DNA of 64,000 nt. Origin: Candidatus Harrysmithiimonas galli. GTDB taxonomy: Bacteria; Bacillota; Bacilli; CAJFEE01. A model generated the notes under the pieces. It saw nothing but the letters and a program-made list of their open reading frames with translations. It had not been told where the DNA came from and made no database searches. This document shows, piece after piece, positions 37,166-47,359 of the stretch. Made by a program: the position numbers and the translations under genes. Numbering within the stretch: the stretch's first letter is position 1; every line of letters begins with the position of its first letter. Location of the stretch: the NCBI GenBank assembly GCA_904373265.1, contig CAJFEE010000009.1, positions 33,058 to 97,057 on the forward strand, in the 5' to 3' direction.

Positions 37166-38008
37166 ATGGAAAGAAAAGTTGTTCAAAAGGTAAAAGGATA
37201 CTTGACACAAGATGGAGCAGGAGTCAATCTTGTTCGTGTGTTAGGGCATGAGACAATCGAACAATATGATCCCATTCTCATGTTAGATTCCTTTGACAGC
37301 AGAAATCCAGATGATTACACTGCTGGATTCCCAATACACCCCCATCGTGGAATTGAAACAATTAGTTATGTTTCTTCTGGGAAAATGATGCATAGAGACA
37401 GCCTAGGTCATTCAGACACAATCGAAGATGGAGAAGTACAGTGGATGACAGCCGGCTCTGGAATTTTACATGAAGAGATGCTTCCCGCTTCTGAACGCGT
37501 GCTTGGCGTACAACTTTGGCTAAATTTACCAGCAAAAGACAAAATGGCAACTCCGCAGTACCACAGCTTAAAAAGAAAAGACATCGAAGAAATTCCATTT
37601 GATGGGGGAACCATCCGACTGTTGGCAGGAAAGTACAAAGACAAATCCGGTTTTTTGGGTCAATATCTACCGCTGGATTACTATGATATCCATCTTAACG
37701 ACAACAGTGAAATCAGTATCGATACTGATGAAAAACGCTCTGTTTTATTGTTTACACTGGTTGGTGAAATTATCATTGGCGATACACTTATTGAAGAAAA
37801 AACAGCAGCAAAATTATCGGATGGAGACAAGGTAATAATTCAAAGTGGCAGTGAAGGTGCACAGGTACTTCTGATCAGTAGTGTGCCACTGGGTGAGCCG
37901 ATAGCTTGGGGCGGTTCAATTGTTATGAACACACAGGACGAATTACAACAGGCTTTTGATGAACTGAGAAATGGAACGTTCATTCGGTCTAATCCAATAA
38001 ATCAATAA
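37166..38008 (+). CDS. Pirin-family protein
   Basis: A 280-residue bicupin. FPIHPHRGIETISYVSSGKM and MHRDSLGH hold the metal-binding histidines of the N-terminal cupin, and GSGILHEEMLP the glutamate; the C-terminal cupin carries no clear ligands, as is usual. Bacterial pirins include quercetin 2,3-dioxygenases and redox sensors. It starts 6 bases after the MarR stop with AAAGGTGAAAAAAT, so it is co-transcribed. The operon context suggests degradation of, or response to, flavonoid or quinone compounds. Confidence 0.93.
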   Translation: MERKVVQKVKGYLTQDGAGVNLVRVLGHETIEQYDPILMLDSFDSRNPDDYTAGFPIHPHRGIETISYVSSGKMMHRDSLGHSDTIEDGEVQWMTAGSGILHEEMLPASERVLGVQLWLNLPAKDKMATPQYHSLKRKDIEEIPFDGGTIRLLAGKYKDKSGFLGQYLPLDYYDIHLNDNSEISIDTDEKRSVLLFTLVGEIIIGDTLIEEKTAAKLSDGDKVIIQSGSEGAQVLLISSVPLGEPIAWGGSIVMNTQDELQQAFDELRNGTFIRSNPINQ

Positions 38009-38050
38009 CACAAATTCATAAAACCACAAAAAATGATGGAGGGAAAAACG

Positions 38051-38626
38051 ATGAAAATTATTGAATCCTTGAAAGCACGGAGATCCTACTATGAAATTCA
38101 AAAAGAGCTACCTGTTCCAATTGAAACAGTAACCAAAATGATAGAAGAGTTGACCGAACTTGTTCCTGATGCCTTTAACATGAAGAGCAGCAGAGTTATT
38201 GTTGTTCATGGTAAGAAACAGGACACTCTATGGGATGAGATAGAAAAAGCATTTGATGGGAAAGTGGCAACAGAGAAGATCAATAGCTTCAAATCTGGCG
38301 CTGGTACAATTCTATATTTCTATGATCGTACTGTGATCGAAACGAAGCAAAAGCAATTTCCTCTCTATGCAGATAACTTTCCCGTTTGGGCAAATCATGC
38401 AAGTGCAATGCTGCAGCTTTCCATATGGAGTGGTTTGCGCGAATTGGGCATTGGCGCATCACTCCAGCACTATAATCCAGTAATCGACGATAGTGTCAAA
38501 ACACTGCTCAATCTGCCAAAAGAGTATATCTTAATTGCTCAAATGCCTTTTGGAGGAATTGTGAGTGAACCGAATAAAAAGGAGAAGGAAGAAATTGATA
38601 AGAGAGTCTCTGTAATTTCTGAATAA
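38051..38626 (+). CDS. Nitroreductase family protein (MhqN/Frm2-like)
   Basis: A 191-residue FMN-dependent nitroreductase of the short branch that includes yeast Frm2/Hbn1 and B. subtilis MhqN. SLKARRSYYEIQKELPVPIE is the N-terminal phosphate-binding arginine block, AFNMKSSRVIVV the FMN face, ASAMLQLSIWSGLRELGIGA the central helix and NLPKEYILIAQMPFG the end. The ATG at 38051 follows GGAGG by 8 bases. It closes the MarR-pirin-nitroreductase operon and would reduce quinones or nitro compounds in the cytosol. Confidence 0.93.
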   Translation: MKIIESLKARRSYYEIQKELPVPIETVTKMIEELTELVPDAFNMKSSRVIVVHGKKQDTLWDEIEKAFDGKVATEKINSFKSGAGTILYFYDRTVIETKQKQFPLYADNFPVWANHASAMLQLSIWSGLRELGIGASLQHYNPVIDDSVKTLLNLPKEYILIAQMPFGGIVSEPNKKEKEEIDKRVSVISE

Positions 38627-38629
38627 ACC

Positions 38630-39189
38630 CTAGCGCAGCCAAAATAGAAACTTCAAAACAAAACTCTGTTTACCTAAAATAAAACAGAAATAATCTATAT
38701 CAAACAAAGTACGAAACAGCAGCGATACTGCTGTCTCTTTTTGTTTCATATACAATAAAACAAATAAACCCTTTCCACTGCAATGATACAGAACCAAATT
38801 CATGCGGCGTTTCATATACTTTGCATTCATGATCCCACTCGTATCTATGAAGAAGTAAAATCCTACTTACTGTTTTTCCATTTGTATACCTTTCCTACAT
38901 CATTCATAATGAATATCTTTGACATAGACGCAAAAAAGCAAAAGTCAGCCAATCACATGCACTCCATATTGAAGTTACGGGTTGGACAAGCACTGCAATT
39001 GCAAGAAAAAATAGAAGCTCTATTCGTCACTACTATAATTATAGAACAATTAATACACCAAATGGTAAAGATAGTTTTTCTGATGAAATTGATAATGATA
39101 GAGAAACGATAGAAAATTGTTTTCACGACAGAAAAGAATAGGAAATTTAGGAGCAATCTATGGAGGAATTTCTACAGTAACGACGAATT
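38630..39189. other. Spacer with 5' debris of a surface-protein gene
   Basis: No intact gene. Frames from about 38985 give low-complexity fragments that may belong to the broken surface protein that follows. Confidence 0.35.
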
Positions 39190-40372
39190 ATTATTTTGGG
39201 AGGTTCTGCCCCTTGTGTCACAGGTGGAATCTCCAAAACAACAGAGCAGTTTGAATTTGGAAAAGCTGCATGGCTATTGAATAACAGTTCAAGCGGTGCA
39301 GGGAGACAAATCAGTAGATCAGACGGTTACCTGGAATTTGTAGGAGGCACTGTATACAAGTATGCGAATGGAACATGCGAGAATATGCCGAATTCAGAAG
39401 CTAAACATACGAGATCTCAACAAACGCAAATCCTACAGCAAGCGATAGTGTAGCGGGCAATGGCACTCATTCAGATGGTGATTCTGTTACGGTAATGGCT
39501 ACTACAAACAGCCATTATCAGTTTCAAAAATGGCAGAAAATGGTAGTCGGGTAAGCGACGGCAAGCTATACTTTTACCGCTGAAAGACTCGCACACTTGT
39601 AGCTCTACTTGAAAAGACAAGACATCAATGGGCAGATACATGGATGAGCGACACAAATAATCACTGGCACAGCTGCACTATATCTGACTGTATAAAAAGA
39701 GGTAGTACCACCAATCCGCCGTAAGACAATATGCAACGAGCAAGTCTATACCACGATATCTGCTCATGTTCTCTGACAGTTACGTTCACACCTATGTAAA
39801 TGCCACACACAGACAATTGGAAAGATGTTTCTTCCTCTACTACTTGCACAGGCAAGAAACAAAAACAGTACATTTGCAACATCTGCGGGTCATATGGGAG
39901 CACAGAGCACGTTACCCGATACCTCACGGAGGGGAAAAAGAAGCAAACTGTTGACAAGCATCCGACTTGCACTGAGGATAGCAATCCATCCATTGTGAGA
40001 AATGTGATGCGATAAAGAAAAATGAGGTTATTCTAAGAAAATAACACAACTACAATGGCTGGCAGCAAGGATAAATCTCAGCATTGGCAAAGCTGTACGC
40101 TCCGCCATAAAGAAGCGCAGTGTAGCGATCATGTTTATGATGACAACAAAGACATCAACTGTACTACTTGCAACTATAAACGGATTGCTATTTGCACCAT
40201 TACCTTTGACCTGGATAATGGCAGCGTAACTCCTTTCATCATAGTAGAGATAGTAAACAGAAAACTCCAAATCCTGCCTATTCCATCTCACAGCAGAAAC
40301 TACCGCTTTGATGGCATCCTCACTACCGATTTTGACAAAGAAACTCTGAAAAAGGCTGGTATCCAGCTATGA
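39190..40372 (+). pseudogene. Decayed repeat-rich surface protein gene
   Basis: Several frames together show a former large extracellular protein. FEFGKAAWLLNNSSSGAG and GGTVYKYANGTCEN match a common segment of Firmicutes surface proteins; THSDGDSVTVMATTNSHYQF then QKW is an InlB B-repeat-like module; HWHSCTISDC, HWQSCTLRHKEAQCSDHVYD and CTTCNYKR are Cys/His repeats found in the same proteins. At least six stops or frameshifts interrupt it, and signal peptide and anchor are missing. Base composition is richer in G+C than the flanks. It is not functional. Confidence 0.6.
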
Positions 40373-40668
40373 CCCCGGCCAGAAAGCGGTAGTCTTTAAA
40401 ATGAGGCATTTTGGCATCTATGGCATCGGCTATAAGACACTGGTTCCGTTTTCCCCTAACGGATATTAATGGTTACTTGACGGGCTGAACCCTGGTATAG
40501 ATACATCAATTCTTAACAAGCTGCATTTGCAACAAAGCGGGGGTTAATATGAATGACATTTTTATGATGGATAAGGAGCGGATGAAGTAGCTTCTATGGT
40601 GTTGTCCCAAAAATTTTAGAAAAGCTTTTTAACAAATTGTATAACAAAAAAGTAGGAGGCGTATTATT

Positions 40669-41502
40669 ATGATTTTTGATGATGTGTTTTATCCCGGAAA
40701 TCCAAGAAGACGCCAGGAGGTTGCAAATCTTCGCGGTGAAATCATTGCACTTTTTAATGGCTACCAGGCTGCCTGGAACAAAAATGCCGATCTACTCAAC
40801 GATATTTTTTATAAAAGTGCTTCAGGTACACCTTTTCAGGCAATCAGGATTGCTTACATTCAGAAGAATATTACAAAGGATACTGTAAACGACTGTCTTG
40901 CTGAGATGAAAGCCGTTATAGATGATACCCAGACAAAGTTAAACAAACTTGTAGAGGATATTGGAGTTTCTAAATTGCTTCCTTCAAACTGGGAAAAAGG
41001 GGGCGTCAAGATTGAAGATCTCGGTAAGGATACGCTTTTGAAGATTGGAAAGGCCTTTACTGCTGTTTTGAGCACTACTGGAGCCGGATTTTTGGGATAC
41101 TATGTCTTTGTGAGTGTTTCCTTCGCAGTTACCTGGGGAGGGTTCGTGTCAGGTGCAATATCCAGTATTGCCGCAACACTTAGCGGTGTTCTCGGAGGCA
41201 TAATCGCAGGCGGTGTAGCGTTTATCCTTACCGATATGATTGCCAGTGCGATCACCGGAGCGATTGAACGCAAAGAACTCAACGAAGCGATTGACGCCCT
41301 AACCGAACTGAAAAGAGCTATAAAAGATCCTTTGACCAATGGAATCAATGCAATAAGTGGCATCAGCCAGAATATTAAGGACGGGAATTATAAATTAGGG
41401 AATGGCTGGTATCTTGGCAAAGATGATGAGGGGAATTACATTATTTATACTTTAGGTACAGGCGGTAAAATCGTTAAATTAGATTTTATAAAAGCAGCTT
41501 AA
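40669..41502 (+). CDS. Helical protein with a long hydrophobic hairpin, possible pore-forming toxin-like
   Basis: A 277-residue protein of unknown family. Residues 1-115 are amphipathic helix with heptad-like spacing (DTVNDCLAEMKAVIDDTQTK), residues about 128-197 are a Gly/Ala/Ser-rich hydrophobic block (LGYYVFVSVSFAVTWGGFVS, LSGVLGGIIAGGVAFILTDM) with a small turn, then another amphipathic helix (KELNEAIDALTELKRAIKD) and a short beta tail ending KIVKLDFIKAA. No signal peptide. This helix-hairpin-helix order resembles alpha-helical pore-forming toxins (Hbl/ClyA type). AGGAGG lies 9 bases before the ATG. It is intact amid wreckage and has higher G+C than neighbours, pointing to transfer. The function is inference. 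Confidence 0.7.
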   Translation: MIFDDVFYPGNPRRRQEVANLRGEIIALFNGYQAAWNKNADLLNDIFYKSASGTPFQAIRIAYIQKNITKDTVNDCLAEMKAVIDDTQTKLNKLVEDIGVSKLLPSNWEKGGVKIEDLGKDTLLKIGKAFTAVLSTTGAGFLGYYVFVSVSFAVTWGGFVSGAISSIAATLSGVLGGIIAGGVAFILTDMIASAITGAIERKELNEAIDALTELKRAIKDPLTNGINAISGISQNIKDGNYKLGNGWYLGKDDEGNYIIYTLGTGGKIVKLDFIKAA

Positions 41503-42479
41503 TGACAAAATATAAACCAAATCCTTGAGTGTAGCCAATAATGAAATGGATATGTAGTCGGATTAAACAAAGTGATCACCACCCAATAATAAACACTAGG
41601 GACTACGAAGGCGATCTACTGAGAGAAAATGACATGAATCATACAAAAGAATGGCTGCTGCTCATAGCGGCAGCGCTAGGCGGGCTGCAACACGACCGCT
41701 GCTCCACAAGGCGGCAACCCCAGACGCACTGGATATTTATTACTACATGAAAAGAGAGCAGCCGCTAAAGCTGCTCGACCTGAGGCTGTCTCATAGTTCA
41801 TTGATCAACCTTACCAATGGTTGGGATCTGGATAGCGAAAACATCCCATAAAAATAAAGAGAATACAACTTTAACTGTTTTTTGTACCAGATATACCATT
41901 TGTTTGAGGTGGAAAGAGAACGAAAACCCTTACCACTTTTCTTTTTTTCTTTTTTGGCGTTTTTTCAAGAGATGACATGCTACGAAACAAAACCCTTTCA
42001 AGCTGTATAGTACAGCAAGATACCCGCACAGATAGCTCCGATCTCTGGAGAATGCAAAGAGACGCAAAGTCAGGAGACAACTGGAGAATCGCCACAATGC
42101 TCGCTGGAGCGTGACTCTATATGGGGATACTGGCAAGATACATGAACGTCTCTCCCCGAGGTGCCCGTTCATTTCCGTTCTAGGCTATCCGGATAGCAAA
42201 AGCAGGAGCAACAACACTAACATGCTCCACTTTTGCTCCCTAATGAATGACTACCACCTACAAGACCTAAGCAGCAAGATAAAATCGACCCTGCACAGCA
42301 AAAAGACCAGCGAGCAGGATACAACTGCCTATATGCCTTACGACTACCGAAGATCAAGTAAAATTCGAGCAATCAAAGAAGCAAATCTGTTTTATCCTAC
42401 AAATCTTTTATATCTTAAGATCGTAATTTTCGGTTCTTGTCATCAGCATTTATAAAAAAATGTGATTTTTCAAATTAAT
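41503..42479. other. GC-richer stretch without an identifiable gene
   Basis: About 980 bases, the middle clearly richer in G+C than the host. Open frames up to 114 codons exist (for example 42111-42455) but have no ribosome site and no recognised family. A hairpin GCAAAAGCAGGAGCA/TGCTCCACTTTTGC spans 42197-42238. Probably foreign, decayed DNA. Confidence 0.4.
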
Positions 42480-43838
42480 TCATTCTAAATTACAATTGGT
42501 TTTAACCGGATTCTTCATTACCATATGAAGTAAATCAATAATATGTATAACTTTCACTTGTTGTTCTAAACCGGCACGTTTCACTCCAAGTTTCATTTGA
42601 ATCAAGCAGGGTGGATTTGTTACAACAATATAATCTACCTGCATTTTTTTTATTTTGGTAAACTTTTTATCTAAAATAACCATAGATGTATCAAAATTGG
42701 TTACACCATAAATTCCTGCCGATCCGCAACAAGAATCATTTGCATCCAGTTCAATCCATTGAATATCAGGTATCATTTGAATCAATGTACGTGGTTCCAA
42801 TGTAATTTTTTGACCGTGTGCCAAATGACAAGAGTTTTGAAATGTAACTTTTTTAGGGAAAGATTGAAAGTTTAATATATCTCTCATATCGTATAAAAAT
42901 TCATTCATATCACGTACTTTAGAAGAAAATTGTTCCGCACGTTCTTTCCAAACTTTATCATGCTGAAACCAATAGCCATATTCTTTGAAAGCAGTTCCAC
43001 ATCCCCCTGCGTTACTTAAAATATAATCCACTTGACTATTTTCAAAAATTTCAATATTCTTCTTAGCCAATTCTAATGCAGTTGCTTTTTCTCCCGAATG
43101 GGCATGCATCGCTCCACAACATTGTTCATTGGCATAAAAATGAACTTCAAATCCGAGTTTATTTAAAATTTTAGCAGTATTTTGGTTGGTTTCAAAAAAC
43201 ATCATATCCATTACACAACCAGTGGTCAACCAAACTTTTGCTTTTGCTGTTCCAATTGCCTTCATCACTTTAGTCCGTTTTTTTCTATCTTTTGGTGAGG
43301 CAACCGGTTCAACTGCTTGTTGCATATTCGCCAACGATTTTGGCAAAACCTTGACCATGCCTGTTTGATTGGCTAATTTTTGTAAACCACTTGCTTGTGC
43401 ATAATAAAGCATCTTACCTGCAAACCGAATTCGTTTTGTATTATTAAAAGTATGGTCAAAGATGGTTTTTCGAATCCAATGATTTTGATGTTGATCACGC
43501 TTTGTTCCCTCGATTGATTCACGCACACCTTCTAATAAATGACCATATTTCACACCGGCTGGACAAGCACTTTCACAAGCACGACAACCTAGACAAAAAT
43601 ATAAAGCATTTTCCAATTGTTTATTCATTTCAAGTTTTCCATCAGCATATGCCTTCATCAGTGCGATTCTGCCTCGAGGGCTCGCAGATTCTTTAGCCGT
43701 GATCTCATATGTCGGACAGGATGGTAAACAATAGCCGCATTGCATACAGTTATATATTTCATCCATATACTCATCTCGGAACTTTTTGATGCGTATATTG
43801 TTATCGAATTTCGTTTGCTCGCTCGCATCCACATACAT
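42480..43838 (-). CDS. glcF: Iron-sulfur subunit of a 2-hydroxyacid oxidase (GlcF-like)
   Basis: A 452-residue protein. Two [4Fe-4S] motifs lie at the N-terminus: CMQCGYCLPSCPTY (about residue 31) and CLGCRACESACPAG (about residue 85), followed by two CCG domains (NEQCCGAMHAHSG, DANDSCCGSAGIYG). This is the electron-transfer partner of glycolate or D-lactate oxidase. The ATG at 43838 follows AGGGTGG by 9 bases and overlaps the end of the flavin subunit gene by 38 bases, so the two are coupled. Electrons probably pass to the quinone pool at the membrane. No third (GlcE) subunit is present. Confidence 0.92.
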   Translation of the reverse strand: MYVDASEQTKFDNNIRIKKFRDEYMDEIYNCMQCGYCLPSCPTYEITAKESASPRGRIALMKAYADGKLEMNKQLENALYFCLGCRACESACPAGVKYGHLLEGVRESIEGTKRDQHQNHWIRKTIFDHTFNNTKRIRFAGKMLYYAQASGLQKLANQTGMVKVLPKSLANMQQAVEPVASPKDRKKRTKVMKAIGTAKAKVWLTTGCVMDMMFFETNQNTAKILNKLGFEVHFYANEQCCGAMHAHSGEKATALELAKKNIEIFENSQVDYILSNAGGCGTAFKEYGYWFQHDKVWKERAEQFSSKVRDMNEFLYDMRDILNFQSFPKKVTFQNSCHLAHGQKITLEPRTLIQMIPDIQWIELDANDSCCGSAGIYGVTNFDTSMVILDKKFTKIKKMQVDYIVVTNPPCLIQMKLGVKRAGLEQQVKVIHIIDLLHMVMKNPVKTNCNLE

Positions 43839-45243
43839 GACTGACAACCACCCTTCTTCGATTACTTTTAGCGAAAATTTTTCCTGGATTCATAATTCCA
43901 TGAGGATCAAAAGCATTTTTCACACGCTTCATCAACTCTATCGTCGCAGGATTGAACCTGGTTTCTAAATATTTTGCTTTTCCTATCCCTACACCATGTT
44001 CACCTGTAATCGTTCCACCAAGACGAATGGCAGAATCAAAAATTTCTGCAAAAGCTGCTTCGACTCTTTCAATTTCTTCGTGATTCCTTTCATCGGTTAA
44101 ACAAGTTGGATGTAAATTCCCATCTCCTGCATGCCCAAAGGTACAAATTTCAACTTGATATTTTTTCGCAACCGCCTCAATTCTTTCTACCATTTGTGCT
44201 AAAGAGGCACGTGGTACAGTTGCATCCTCTAATATGGTTGTTGGCTTTTTGCGTGCTAAGGCACTTAAAGCAGAACGTCTTGCGGCCATTAAGTTATTTG
44301 CCTCTTCTTTGGTTTGGGCAATTTGCACTTCAACTGCTCCTTGTTTTAAACAAATTTCTTTCATTTTCTCAATATCATGTGCAACTACTGACTCTGGTCC
44401 ATCTTGCTCAATAATCAGCATTGCTCTCATATCAGATGGAAGTCCGATATGTGCATATGCTTCGACAACCTCCATCGTTGCCTGATCAAGGAATTCAATC
44501 GATGCTGGAATAATTTTCTTGGCAATAATATTTTGTACAGAAAGTGCAGCACTGGTCAATGTATGAAAATAAACCACCATCGTTTGTTTCGCTTCTGGAA
44601 GAGGTAATAACTTTGCTATAATTTCTGTAATACACGCCAGTGTCCCTTCAGAGCCAACGAGCAATTTTGTAATATCATAACCAGCAACATCTTTGGCATT
44701 TTTTCCTCCTACACGAATAACCTCTCCACTTGGCAAGACAGCTTCCAGTCCTAATATGTAATCTTTTGTGACCCCATATTTTAGTCCGCGCATACCTCCT
44801 GCACACTCAGAAACATTTCCACCCATTGTAGAAATTTTCATACTACCTGGATCAGGTGGATAAAACAATCCAAGAGCCTCTACCTCTTGATGAACCTTCG
44901 CTGTAATAATACCCGGTCCAAATGTACAAGTCAGATTTTCTTGATCTATCTCACGCATTCCATTCATACGCAACATATTTAGAACAATTCCCCCCTCAAG
45001 TGGAACTGTACCACCACTTAAATTGGTTCCACTTCCTCTCGAAACAATCGGGATTCGATTTTTATTCGCAATTTTCATAATCTCTGAAACTTCTTCTGTA
45101 CAAGAAGGCATTAAAACCAGATCTGGCATAGCATGGAATAATGGTGTTGAATCATAAGAATATGCATATAAATCATGTATATCATACAAACAATAATTCG
45201 AACCGACAATATCTCGGAATCCAGAAATTAATCCTTTATCCAT
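43801..45243 (-). CDS. glcD: FAD subunit of a 2-hydroxyacid oxidase (GlcD-like)
   Basis: A 480-residue FAD enzyme of the GlcD/D-lactate dehydrogenase family. The PCMH FAD domain has IPIVSRGSGTNLSGGTVPLE and PPDPGSMKISTMGGNVSECA (about residues 60-165); the C-terminal oxidase domain ends with GTITGEHGVGIGKAKYLETR and DPHGIMNPGKIF. It should oxidise glycolate or D-lactate to the 2-keto acid. Full length. It is first in a two-gene unit with the GlcF-like subunit. The substrate cannot be told from the sequence. Confidence 0.93.
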   Translation of the reverse strand: MDKGLISGFRDIVGSNYCLYDIHDLYAYSYDSTPLFHAMPDLVLMPSCTEEVSEIMKIANKNRIPIVSRGSGTNLSGGTVPLEGGIVLNMLRMNGMREIDQENLTCTFGPGIITAKVHQEVEALGLFYPPDPGSMKISTMGGNVSECAGGMRGLKYGVTKDYILGLEAVLPSGEVIRVGGKNAKDVAGYDITKLLVGSEGTLACITEIIAKLLPLPEAKQTMVVYFHTLTSAALSVQNIIAKKIIPASIEFLDQATMEVVEAYAHIGLPSDMRAMLIIEQDGPESVVAHDIEKMKEICLKQGAVEVQIAQTKEEANNLMAARRSALSALARKKPTTILEDATVPRASLAQMVERIEAVAKKYQVEICTFGHAGDGNLHPTCLTDERNHEEIERVEAAFAEIFDSAIRLGGTITGEHGVGIGKAKYLETRFNPATIELMKRVKNAFDPHGIMNPGKIFAKSNRRRVVVSHVCGCERANEIR

Positions 45244-45344
45244 ATGAACTCCTCCAAGTCAATCATTTATCACAAATCAAAGTAGTTTTTATTATATAAT
45301 AGAAAGCAAAAAACACAAGGAGAAATTTACTGATTCTTTCCTGC

Positions 45345-46540
45345 TTGTAAACTACTCGCCACTTAGCTCAACCGAATGGTTCTTAACGCTTGAAATGGGA
45401 ATTTCTTACAAAATTAGCACACTTATAAGCGTATTTTTTACAGCATAGTGGTTTCTCTTAATTTACCAGGATACCCCTATAGTTTCTACAATTCTTAATT
45501 TTATCTAAGCCGGTCCCCTTGTTCATAGAACTTTGATCAAAATATTTTTACTGGCGTTGATATCTCAATCATGATGTATAAGACAAATGAGACAAATCCA
45601 CTCTTAGAATATTGAAAGCTTTCTTGCCGTCTTTATGACCACAAGATGAACAAATTTGACTAGACAAAACCATCTATCTACTTTGATGCTCTCACATCCG
45701 CACCACTCAGCTTTATATTGTTAATTTCGTAATGAAGTTAGACCACGACACGTTAGAAATACGGTTCGTGAATTTATCGTTAAATAATAATCCTTGCCTG
45801 TTTAAGTCTTTCATACAGATCGTACCATGATTTTGATGATTTCCGTACTTAACTTATTGAGAAAATCATTGCGTTGGTTTATTAGTTTTTCATGTAATCG
45901 TGCAACTTTACACTTTTACTTTTGATCATTTTTCGCTTCAAATAGATTGATACCTTTCTTTTTGCAAGCAAGACATGTCTTTGATGACTTATATTGTTCA
46001 CGCTTTAGTTTCTTTTCCATAGTTGGAAGTGAACTTATTGTTGACAATTTTTTGATTGACAGAAAGAATGGCAAAGTCGGTAATACCTAAATCAATGCCA
46101 ATAGCAGAGTTTGTTTTAGGTAACTCAACAATTTCTTCTTTGCATAACAAAGAAACATAATATTTCCCACTTGAATGACAAGAAATGATAGCTGATTTGA
46201 CAATACTTTTAAGCTGTCTATGAAGCTTTATTTGGATAGCTCCTTTAGCTTAGGCAATTTTAAAAAACTGATTATCAACCAAAGCTATGGGTTCCATTTT
46301 GATTCTTTGTTATGTGGCTTTGAACAAGATTCTTTTTACTCTTAAACCAAGGAAACCCGACGGATTTATCCCAAAAGAAGTTTTTATAAACTTTATCTAC
46401 ATTCAGTTGAGCATGCGCTAAAACAAGACCATCCCCTTCTTTTCAAGAAAGGAAAATCATTTTTATATGGTGTGGGCATTGGAAACTTCATTTTTTTAAA
46501 ATTACCGTTTTTAGTTTCTTTGTAAACCTTCATTCGTTCA
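45345..46540 (-). mobile_element. TnpB relic of an IS200/IS605-family element
   Basis: Shattered minus-strand frames give TnpB sequence in order: KNDFPFLK, NVDKVYKNFFWDKSVGFPWF, then toward the 3' end AEWCGCESIKVDRWF and SSQICSSCGHKDGKKAF (the zinc-ribbon CxxC) and DINASKNILIKVL. Several stops and frameshifts are present. No TnpA gene lies beside it. The element is dead; an omega-RNA region downstream was not identified. Confidence 0.75.
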
Positions 46541-46588
46541 TCATGTATGAGGAAAAATCATGCCCATCAGATTTTTTATCTCATTTTC

Positions 46589-47359
46589 TTAACTATATCT
46601 ATGGAACAACTGGTGCATTTTATGCTTCATATTTGAAATATCATCTGGTGTAAATGACAATTTCAGATTGGTTTCATCTGTTTCTAAAATTTCGCTTAAA
46701 AATCCACCTATCCCGCGAGCTTTACGATCAATTTGCAAATAAATTTCTGTTTCATTTGCATCTTGGTGTAAAAGTGTAACCTCTACTTCATCCAATTTTC
46801 CGCGAAATGAACCACGGTATGGTTTGAACTCAAATTCTTGCAAAAAAGGCAATGAAGATCCATATTGATATGAAGTCTTTTTGCATTCTGCCTCATGAAT
46901 CCGAAATCCCATATCTTCTAAAGCTGAAAAAATCCCTTCCATTACAGGTGATGGAGTCACAGATATATAATCTTTATCAGTTGGATCAATGGCATTTGAA
47001 ATACCCAGCTCTGTTTGAACCCACACTTTTACACGACCAGCTGTAATAGGTGTTTCATACGGCAGCAATAAAGAAAATGGAAATTCTTTTTTTTCTCCTT
47101 TTCCTAAAACAAAACTCTCCTTCACTTTATGGCGGACGAGTTCCTGAGATACATATACTTTATGGTCATCTACTTCTTTTACATATTGTGTATACACTTT
47201 CATATATACATCTTCAATAAATTGTTCTACATCGCCTCCTTGAATATAGATTACACCATTTACAACATCGCCTTGGCGATATGCTGTATTTTCTAATCTC
47301 GCATCTACTTTGGCACTACCAATTCCAATAGAAGCCAAAACTTTCTTAAATAAACTCAT
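46589..47359 (-). CDS. spo0M: Spo0M-like sporulation-control protein
   Basis: A 256-residue protein matching Spo0M (258 residues in B. subtilis): MSLFKKVLASIGIGSAKVDA, ENTAYRQGDVVNGVIYIQGG, VKESFVLGKGEKKEFPFSLL and RKARGIGGFLSEILETDETN. The fold is arrestin-like with two beta sandwiches and a C-terminal helical tail; in Bacillus it affects entry to sporulation by an unclear route, and relatives occur in non-sporulating bacteria. The ATG at 47359 follows AAAGGAAG; the longer frame does not. It stands alone beside the TnpB relic. Confidence 0.93.
   Translation of the reverse strand: MSLFKKVLASIGIGSAKVDARLENTAYRQGDVVNGVIYIQGGDVEQFIEDVYMKVYTQYVKEVDDHKVYVSQELVRHKVKESFVLGKGEKKEFPFSLLLPYETPITAGRVKVWVQTELGISNAIDPTDKDYISVTPSPVMEGIFSALEDMGFRIHEAECKKTSYQYGSSLPFLQEFEFKPYRGSFRGKLDEVEVTLLHQDANETEIYLQIDRKARGIGGFLSEILETDETNLKLSFTPDDISNMKHKMHQLFHRYS

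Noticed and set aside
41541..42455. Open frames of 66-114 codons in the GC-richer stretch
   Set aside because: No ribosome site, no family features and overlapping frames of equal quality; kept only as a composition anomaly.
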